A stretch of 64,000 bases of DNA, from positions 620,001 through 684,000 of the forward strand of contig JALDYZ010000001.1 of NCBI GenBank assembly GCA_030028905.1, in the 5' to 3' direction. The notes beneath the pieces were generated by a model. That model searched no databases. It was not told the DNA's origin and saw only the letters and a list, made by a program, of their open reading frames with translations. The stretch is from Ferirhizobium litorale (GTDB taxonomy: Bacteria > Pseudomonadota > Alphaproteobacteria > Rhizobiales > Rhizobiaceae). A program made the translations under genes and the position numbers. Each line of letters opens with the position of its first letter. Position 1 is the stretch's first letter. Shown one piece after another: positions 57,830 through 64,000 of this stretch.

Positions 57830-58269
57830 GGACGCGGGGCTGCCGCATAAAGCGGAACTGGAAAAGGCAGGAGCGCGGGCTCCTGCCTTTTCTGCCTGGC
57901 CATTCTTCCGCCCGGGAGACCATCCTTGAACGGAAGTACGCGGTGCAGGCAATCTGACAAGGGATCTCCGGGGGGATGAGGAGATTGCCTTGTCCAGTCC
58001 GTGGTAGGCACCGGCGGCGGGGGTCCACCGGCAAAGGCGAAACTATGTGCGTGCAGTCGCGCTTTCAAATTACAAAAAAATAATCTTTTGCGTGCGCTAG
58101 CGGCCTCAATCTTGCCGATTCGCCACGGCAGCCGCGCGCAATACGCGCAAGTTTGCTTCACCCGGCCCTTGTGACGGCATTTGCGAATTGGCGAAGTTCA
58201 CATTATGGATGCCCATGCAGCCGTCGGCGATGTAGGATGGCGTCAAAACGGGCGTGGCCGGGATATTTC
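57830..58269. other. Spacer between yqeY and dnaG
   Basis: 440 bp. After the yqeY terminator I see no gene. An AT-rich stretch with an A7 run (about 58070-58090) probably lies in the dnaG promoter region. The dnaG ribosome site is weak. Confidence 0.5.
57861..57892 (+). terminator. Rho-independent terminator of yqeY
   Basis: GAAAAGGCAGGAGC-GCGG-GCTCCTGCCTTTTC is a perfect 14-bp inverted repeat ending in TTTTC. Confidence 0.9.
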
Positions 58270-60264
58270 ATGCGTTTTTCTCCTTCCTTCCTCGACGAGA
58301 TTCGCGATCGCGTTCCGATTTCGGACGTGATCGGCCGCCGTGTGACGTGGGACCGGAAGAAGACCAATGCGCCGCGCGGCGACTATTGGGCCTGTTGCCC
58401 CTTCCATGGCGAAAAATCCCCGAGCTTTCATTGCGAGGATCGGAAGGGCCGCTACCATTGCTTCGGCTGCGGCGTCACCGGCGATCATTTCCGTTTCCTG
58501 ACCGAACTCGAGGGCCTCAGTTTCCCGGAAGCCGTGCAGCAACTCGCCGACATGGCGGGGGTGGCGATGCCCCAGCCCGATCCGCAGGCCGAACGGCGAG
58601 AGCGCGAGCGCACTTCGCTGCTCGACGTGATGGAAATGGCGACGCAGTTTTTCCAGGATCAACTGCAGACCGCCAACGGCGCCAAGGCCCGCGCCTATCT
58701 GCGCGACCGCGGCCTTACCGGCCGCACGATCGAGACCTTCCGGCTCGGTTATGCGCCGGAAAGTCGCAACGCGCTCAAGGAGCACCTGGCCTCGAAGGGG
58801 ATCGCGAAAGAGCAGATCGAGGCTTGCGGCCTTGTCGTCCACGGGCCGGACATCCCCGTGTCCTACGACCGGTTCCGCGATCGCATCATGTTCCCGATCC
58901 TCTCGTCACGGGAAAAGGTGATCGCCTTCGGCGGACGCGCCATGGCGCCGGACGCACCGGCGAAATACCTGAACTCGAACGAGACCGAGCTCTTCCACAA
59001 GGGCAACGTGCTCTACAATTTCACCCGGGCCCGTCGGGCCATGTCGGGTGCCGATGGCGCGGGCACGATCATCGCCGTCGAGGGCTACATGGACGTGATC
59101 GCGCTTCATCAGGCCGGGGTCGAGAATGGCGTGGCGCCGCTCGGCACGGCGCTCACCGAAAATCAGCTGGAACTCCTTTGGAAACTGACGCCGGTCCCGG
59201 TTCTCTGCTTCGACGGTGACGGTGCGGGCATTCGTGCCGCCAACCGGGCGGTTGATCTCGCCCTGCCGCACTTGAAGCCCGGGCGGTCGCTGCGCTTCGC
59301 CATGCTGCCCGACGGCAAGGACCCGGACGACCTGGTGCGTCACGAGGGGCGGGCTCCCTTCGATGCGGTGATGGGGCAGGCGCGGCCGCTCGCCGATATG
59401 GTCTGGTCACGAGAGGTCAATACCGGCGTGTTCGAGACGCCGGAAGCGCGCGCCGAACTAGAGGCGAAGCTGAAGCAGGTGGCTTCGGTGATTGCCGACG
59501 AAAACGTCCGACGTCACTATCAGCAGGAGATCCGCGACCGGTTGAACGCCTTCCTGCAAGGGCAATCGGCGCAACGCGGCGGCGGCGGGCGCGGCCGGTT
59601 CGAGCGGGGTGGCGCGCGTGCGACCGGCGGTCGGCCCAATGCGCAGCAGGGGCCGCGGGCTGCCGGCACCGGAACGGTCTCGGATCGCCTGGCGCGCTCG
59701 GGCCTCGTCAAGCGCCATCAGGAGCAGGCGACGTTGCGCGAAAGCGTTCTGGCGTTGACGATTGTGAACCATCCGCAATTTCTGCGCGAGGAGTACGACG
59801 AGATCGCCGCAATCGACTTCGACAATCGCGAGCTCCAGCGGCTCTGGTCGGCCCTGCTGGGGGCAACCGCGGCAGCCGGCGCCGGGTTTTCACGCGAATA
59901 TCTTCTGGAACAGCTTGCGGTACAGGGGTTCGAACCGCTGCTGAAGAACCTCGACCAGCAGATCCGCAACGCCGGATTGTGGACCGCGACCGAACAGGCC
60001 GCTCCGGAAGACGCCAGGGAGATGTACCGCCAGTCCTTGTCGCTTCACAAGCGCACGAAAGCGCTTCGCTGGCAGAAGATCGAGCTCGAGCGGGAAGTTG
60101 CCGAGGCAACGGAAGCCGAAGATGCCGATCGCATCGACCAGATCATGCGCGCGCTGCAGGAAGTGCAACTCGAGATCATTCGCATGGAAAACCAGGAAGC
60201 CATCATCGAGGGCTTCGGGGTCATGTCGGGTCGGGTCAAAGGTCCTGCCTTCAAGCGTTCCTGA
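58270..60264 (+). CDS. dnaG: DNA primase
   Basis: 664 residues from ATG 58270. Makes RNA primers for replication. N-terminal zinc domain with the CHC2 pattern ([31 protein letters not shown]), primase core with FGGRAM and [14 protein letters not shown] motif [11 protein letters not shown] plus DGDGAG, and a C-terminal DnaB-binding region after a Gly/Arg-rich linker near residue 440. The macromolecular-synthesis order dnaG-rpoD is kept but interrupted by kbl-tdh. Confidence 0.97.
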   Translation: MRFSPSFLDEIRDRVPISDVIGRRVTWDRKKTNAPRGDYWACCPFHGEKSPSFHCEDRKGRYHCFGCGVTGDHFRFLTELEGLSFPEAVQQLADMAGVAMPQPDPQAERRERERTSLLDVMEMATQFFQDQLQTANGAKARAYLRDRGLTGRTIETFRLGYAPESRNALKEHLASKGIAKEQIEACGLVVHGPDIPVSYDRFRDRIMFPILSSREKVIAFGGRAMAPDAPAKYLNSNETELFHKGNVLYNFTRARRAMSGADGAGTIIAVEGYMDVIALHQAGVENGVAPLGTALTENQLELLWKLTPVPVLCFDGDGAGIRAANRAVDLALPHLKPGRSLRFAMLPDGKDPDDLVRHEGRAPFDAVMGQARPLADMVWSREVNTGVFETPEARAELEAKLKQVASVIADENVRRHYQQEIRDRLNAFLQGQSAQRGGGGRGRFERGGARATGGRPNAQQGPRAAGTGTVSDRLARSGLVKRHQEQATLRESVLALTIVNHPQFLREEYDEIAAIDFDNRELQRLWSALLGATAAAGAGFSREYLLEQLAVQGFEPLLKNLDQQIRNAGLWTATEQAAPEDAREMYRQSLSLHKRTKALRWQKIELEREVAEATEAEDADRIDQIMRALQEVQLEIIRMENQEAIIEGFGVMSGRVKGPAFKRS

Positions 60265-60359
60265 CGATCCAACCTGCATTGCGGGCCATCGGGGCCCATG
60301 AGAAAATCCAGACTCCGGTCACATTGCCCGGCCGCCACCAGACACGAGAGAACAGAGCC

Positions 60360-61547
60360 ATGACGTCACCCTTTATCGACCATCTCAAAACCGAGATAGC
60401 CGGACTGAAGTCCGCGGGACTGTACAAATCCGAGCGGGTGATTACCTCGAAGCAGGCGGGCGAGATCGAGATCGTCGGCGGCCAGAAGGTTCTGAACTTC
60501 TGCGCCAACAACTATCTCGGCCTTGCCGACAACCAGGAACTGGCAGAGGCCGGCAAGAAAGCGCTCGACCGCTATGGCTACGGCATGGCCTCGGTGCGCT
60601 TTATCTGCGGCACGCAGGAAGAACACAAGCAACTCGAGGCGCGCATTTCCTCCTTCCTCGGCATGGAGGATACGATCCTCTACTCCTCTTGCTTCGATGC
60701 CAATGGCGGCCTGTTCGAAACGCTGCTTTCCGAGGAGGACGCGATCATCTCCGACGCGTTGAACCACGCCTCGATCATCGACGGCGTGCGTCTGTCCAAG
60801 GCCAAGCGCTTTCGCTACGCCAACAACGACATGGCGGCGCTCGAGGAGGAGTTGAAGAAGGCCGAGGGCAGCCGCTTCAAGATGATCGCCACCGACGGGG
60901 TGTTTTCGATGGACGGCATCATCGCCAATCTCCGGGGCGTTTGCGATCTCGCCGAAAAATACGGTGCGATGGTCATGGTCGACGACAGCCATGCGGTCGG
61001 CTTCGTCGGCAAGCATGGTCGCGGTTCGGCGGAGTATTGCGGCGTCGAAGGGCGGATCGATGTCATCACCGGCACGCTCGGCAAGGCGCTGGGCGGCGCA
61101 TCCGGCGGCTATACGTCGGCCAGGGCGGAGGTCGTCGAGTGGCTGCGCCAGCGCTCGCGCCCCTATCTCTTCTCCAATACGCTCGCCCCGGTCATTGCCG
61201 CCGCATCGCTCAAGGTCTTCGACCTGATCGACAATGGCGACGCGTTGCGTGAGCGGTTGACGGCCAATGCCAATCTTTTCCGCGCCGAGATGACCAAGCT
61301 CGGCTTTACGCTCGCCGGCGAGGGGCACCCGATCGTCCCGGTCATGCTCGGCGACGCGAAGCTTGCCCAGGACATGGCGGCGCGGATGCTGGAAAAGGGC
61401 GTCTATGTGATCGGCTTTTCTTTTCCCGTCGTACCGAAGGGCCAGGCGCGCATCCGCACCCAGATGTCGGCGGCGCATTCGAAGGCTGACGTCGAACGGG
61501 CGATCGCGGCCTTTGCCGAGGTCGGCCGCGAACTTGAAATCATTTGA
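60360..61547 (+). CDS. kbl: Glycine C-acetyltransferase (2-amino-3-ketobutyrate CoA ligase)
   Basis: 395 residues from ATG 60360. PLP enzyme that splits 2-amino-3-ketobutyrate with CoA to glycine and acetyl-CoA, the second step of threonine breakdown. [49 protein letters not shown] and the PLP lysine motif [15 protein letters not shown] are conserved. It is followed after 21 bp by tdh, its pathway partner. Confidence 0.97.
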   Translation: MTSPFIDHLKTEIAGLKSAGLYKSERVITSKQAGEIEIVGGQKVLNFCANNYLGLADNQELAEAGKKALDRYGYGMASVRFICGTQEEHKQLEARISSFLGMEDTILYSSCFDANGGLFETLLSEEDAIISDALNHASIIDGVRLSKAKRFRYANNDMAALEEELKKAEGSRFKMIATDGVFSMDGIIANLRGVCDLAEKYGAMVMVDDSHAVGFVGKHGRGSAEYCGVEGRIDVITGTLGKALGGASGGYTSARAEVVEWLRQRSRPYLFSNTLAPVIAAASLKVFDLIDNGDALRERLTANANLFRAEMTKLGFTLAGEGHPIVPVMLGDAKLAQDMAARMLEKGVYVIGFSFPVVPKGQARIRTQMSAAHSKADVERAIAAFAEVGRELEII

Positions 61548-61568
61548 AGTATTTGGAGACGTAAGATC

Positions 61569-62603
61569 ATGTCGAACATGATGAAGGCGCTGGTCAAGTC
61601 AAAGCCGGAGGTCGGGCTCTGGATGGAACATGTTCCGGTTCCGGAGGTCGGCCCGAACGACGTGCTGATCAAGGTGAAGAAATCGGCGATCTGCGGCACC
61701 GACGTGCATATCTGGAACTGGGACCAGTGGGCACAGAAGACCATTCCCGTGCCGATGGTCGTCGGCCACGAGTTTGTCGGCGAGATTGCCGAGATCGGCT
61801 CGGCGGTGACAAAGTTCCACGTCGGCGAACGCGTATCGGGCGAGGGGCACATCGTCTGCGGCAAGTGCCGCAACTGCCGGGCGGGCCGGGGGCATCTGTG
61901 CCACTATACGAAGGGCGTCGGCGTCAACCGGCCGGGCTCGTTCGGCGAGTTCGTCTGCATCCCCGAGCATAACGTCGTTTCCATCCCGGATGACGTGCCG
62001 GATGAGGTGGCGGCGATCTTCGACCCCTTCGGCAATGCCGTGCACACCGCGCTCTCCTTCGATCTCGTAGGCGAGGACGTGCTGGTGACCGGCGCCGGAC
62101 CGATCGGCATCATGGGGGCGATGGTCGCCCAACGCGCCGGGGCGCGTAAGGTAGTGATCACCGACATCAACCCGCTTCGGCTCGAACTTGCCCGCAAGTG
62201 CGGCATCGACCATGTCGTCGACGCATCCAAGGAGAGGCTGGAGGATGTCATGGCTACGATCGGCATGAAAGAAGGTTTCGACGTCGGGCTGGAGATGTCG
62301 GGCGCACCGCCGGCGTTCCGCTCGATGATCGACACGATGAACAACGGCGGCAAGATCGCCATCCTCGGCATTGCGCCCGATGGTTTCGGCATCGACTGGA
62401 ACAAGGTGATCTTCAAGATGCTGACGCTGAAAGGCATCTACGGCCGCGAGATGTTCGAGACCTGGTACAAGATGATCGCCTTCGTGCAGGGCGGGCTCGA
62501 TGTCTCGAAAATCATCACCCACCGCATCAAGATCGACGAGTTCCGCGATGGCTTCGAGGCGATGCGCACCGGCAATTCCGGCAAGGTCGTGATGGATTGG
62601 TAA
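61569..62603 (+). CDS. tdh: L-threonine 3-dehydrogenase
   Basis: 344 residues. Zinc alcohol-dehydrogenase family enzyme oxidising threonine to 2-amino-3-ketobutyrate with NAD+. Catalytic zinc ligands in [11 protein letters not shown] and GHEFVGE, structural zinc Cys4 in [18 protein letters not shown] motif [19 protein letters not shown], and [15 protein letters not shown]. It forms an operon with kbl upstream. Confidence 0.97.
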   Translation: MSNMMKALVKSKPEVGLWMEHVPVPEVGPNDVLIKVKKSAICGTDVHIWNWDQWAQKTIPVPMVVGHEFVGEIAEIGSAVTKFHVGERVSGEGHIVCGKCRNCRAGRGHLCHYTKGVGVNRPGSFGEFVCIPEHNVVSIPDDVPDEVAAIFDPFGNAVHTALSFDLVGEDVLVTGAGPIGIMGAMVAQRAGARKVVITDINPLRLELARKCGIDHVVDASKERLEDVMATIGMKEGFDVGLEMSGAPPAFRSMIDTMNNGGKIAILGIAPDGFGIDWNKVIFKMLTLKGIYGREMFETWYKMIAFVQGGLDVSKIITHRIKIDEFRDGFEAMRTGNSGKVVMDW

Positions 62604-63094
62604 GCAACGGACGGCATTGCGGGCGGAGGGAAATCAGGGGCGATAACCTGTGGATAAATTCATGGGGTGGATTCCGCCAGATGTGTGTGGTTGCTATTGA
62701 CCAAAGCATCAGTTTGCGCGGCCTATGCCTTGAAACCCTTGCCTTTTGCCGCCGAGTACCTACATGACGCTAGAAATGTAATGCACCTGTGGGGCTCCTG
62801 CAGGGCAGGGTGTCTGTATTTTTCTCACCGGAAAAGCTTGACGGGACGAAAAATAGTGGGAATCACCATTTCAGGCAAAAAAGGTGGAATAGGTCAGGCG
62901 GATCCGGGAACCATGACGGGGCGTGTGAGGGCGCAAACGCGCAGCTCCACCACGCCCGCCAATGTGGTTAATCAGGTATTAGAGATCATTCCGTTAGGTG
63001 AAGACGATTGATTCGCGGCGGGTGCGGTCAGGCATCCGAGCCGGAAGGCTTTGACCGCGGCAAAGAGCAAGCGTCAGGGAAGGCGACGAAATAA
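62604..63094 (+). promoter_or_regulatory. rpoD upstream region
   Basis: 491 bp without a convincing gene. A perfect DnaA-box sequence (TTATCCACA on the minus strand, 62649-62657) and a promoter-like TTGACC-N18-GCCTAT (62697-62726) are present; a second TTGACG lies near 62838. The rpoD ATG at 63095 is preceded by AAGGCGACG. Confidence 0.45.
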
Positions 63095-64000
63095 ATGGCA
63101 ACCAAAGTCAAAGAAAACGAAGAAGCAGAAGGCGAACGCGACGGCGCAACCGACGGACCGCTTCTCGACCTTTCTGACGACGCCGTCAAGAAAATGATCA
63201 AGGCCGCCAAGAAGCGCGGCTATGTCACGATGGACGAACTGAACTCGGTTCTGCCGTCGGAAGAAGTGACCTCGGAACAAATCGAAGACACCATGTCGAT
63301 GCTCTCGGACATGGGCATCAACGTGATCGAGGACGAGGAAGCCGAAGAGGCCCAGGCCGGCGACGACGACGACGATAGTGACGGCGAGGGAGAAGGCGGA
63401 GAGATTGCCCCCTCCAGCGGCACGGCGCTGGCGACCGCCAAGAAGAAGGAACCGACCGATCGCACCGACGATCCGGTTCGCATGTATCTGCGCGAAATGG
63501 GTTCGGTGGAGCTGCTTTCCCGCGAGGGCGAAATCGCCATCGCCAAGCGCATCGAGGCCGGCCGCGAAACGATGATCGCCGGGCTCTGTGAAAGCCCGCT
63601 GACGTTCCAGGCACTCATCATCTGGCGCGATGAACTCAACGAAGGCACGACTCTGCTTCGCGAGATCATCGATCTCGAAACCACCTATTCCGGTCCCGAG
63701 GCCAAGGCGGCGCCGCAGTTCCAGAGCCCGGAGAAGATCGAGGCCGACCGCAAGGCGGCCGAAGAGAAGGAAAAGACCAGACGAGGCCGCTCGTCCTCCG
63801 GCGACGACGACATTACCGATGTCGGCGGCGATATGATGCCGCCCGAAGAAGAGGAAGAGGACGAGGACGAATCCAACCTCTCGCTCGCCGCGATGGAAGC
63901 GGAACTGCGCCCGCAGGTCATGGAAACGCTCGACATCATCGCCGAGACCTACAAGAAGCTGCGCAAGCTGCAGGACCAGCAAGTGGAGGCGCGCCTTGCC
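63095..64000 (+). CDS. rpoD: RNA polymerase primary sigma factor RpoD (5' part, 3' end outside window)
   Basis: 302 codons are visible from ATG 63095. MATKVKENEEAEGERDGATDGP leads into region 1.1 (LLDLSDDAVKKMIKAAKKRGYVTMDELNSVLPSEEVTSEQIEDTMSMLSDMGINVIEDEEAEE). Region 1.2 is DDPVRMYLREMGSVELLSREGEIAIAKRIEAGRE, and the long acidic non-conserved region typical of proteobacterial primary sigma factors begins after LTFQALIIWRDEL. Regions 2-4 lie beyond the window. Confidence 0.96.
   Translation, partial: MATKVKENEEAEGERDGATDGPLLDLSDDAVKKMIKAAKKRGYVTMDELNSVLPSEEVTSEQIEDTMSMLSDMGINVIEDEEAEEAQAGDDDDDSDGEGEGGEIAPSSGTALATAKKKEPTDRTDDPVRMYLREMGSVELLSREGEIAIAKRIEAGRETMIAGLCESPLTFQALIIWRDELNEGTTLLREIIDLETTYSGPEAKAAPQFQSPEKIEADRKAAEEKEKTRRGRSSSGDDDITDVGGDMMPPEEEEEDEDESNLSLAAMEAELRPQVMETLDIIAETYKKLRKLQDQQVEARLA

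Noticed and set aside
62667-63011. 114-codon plus-strand frame before rpoD
   Set aside because: No ribosome site and a composition unlike a protein; it lies in the promoter region.

Overview
This 64-kb window is chromosomal DNA of an alphaproteobacterium, most likely a member of the Rhizobiaceae (Rhizobium/Sinorhizobium/Shinella-like). Evidence: high GC content, many rhizobial core genes (pth and rplY, petP-petR, BA14K protein, trxB-lsrB, lpsB-greA, carA/carB, dnaG, rpoD) and promoters of the alphaproteobacterial CTTGAC-N17-CTATAT type. The lsrB-trxB-lrp-LPS genes-lpsB-greA-carB order agrees with what I remember of the Sinorhizobium meliloti chromosome. I see no insertion sequence, prophage, CRISPR array, tRNA or rRNA.

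Layout. 1-7.4 kb: tail of a membrane protein, pth, a two-gene module (periplasmic binding protein plus HAMP-PAS-GGDEF-EAL protein) lying between pth and rplY, then a divergent MHYT-GGDEF-EAL protein. 7.5-12.7 kb: an exported protein of unknown role, a leaderless ArsR/SRPBCC pair, a triple-Kazal lipoprotein, prs and a lipoprotein. 12.7-16.9 kb: an overlapping minus-strand operon lgt-midA-pgeF-M24 homologue-lipoprotein. 17-19.3 kb: ubiK, ybjN-like, proC, csaA. 19.3-25.6 kb: Tat/Hint protein, petP-petR-histidine kinase operon, small membrane protein, MBL hydrolase, BA14K protein, cold shock protein. 26-34 kb: EamA transporter, sugar dehydrogenase, degenerate EAL protein, aspartate aminotransferase, ChaA-type antiporter, DUF2188 protein, lytic transglycosylase. 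34-39 kb: redox cluster of ArsR plus old yellow enzyme, four tandem small RNA genes, lsrB and trxB. 39-44.9 kb: Lrp regulator, LPS-core/surface polysaccharide genes, greA. 45-57 kb: carB and carA, 7 kb apart on the same strand, with a 2H phosphoesterase, a metallopeptidase, an aldo/keto reductase/LysR pair, a Tet-like MFS pump and a MATE pump between them. 57-64 kb: yqeY, dnaG, kbl-tdh and the 5' part of rpoD.

The most striking non-coding content is at 35.8-36.6 kb. Four homologous units of about 120 nt sit in tandem on the minus strand. Each has its own promoter and its own rho-independent terminator. Stem bases co-vary between copies while an exposed UUCCUCCC (anti-Shine-Dalgarno) loop is constant. 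They resemble the alpha-r14 / cuckoo / CcsR class of stress RNAs. Three of the four promoters carry an identically placed palindrome about 53 bp upstream of the predicted start. The neighbours (old yellow enzyme, thioredoxin reductase, LsrB) point to an oxidative-stress setting. Other regulatory structures are a leaderless, operator-covered arsR gene, a greA leader with an early terminator, and paired palindromes upstream of the second arsR gene.
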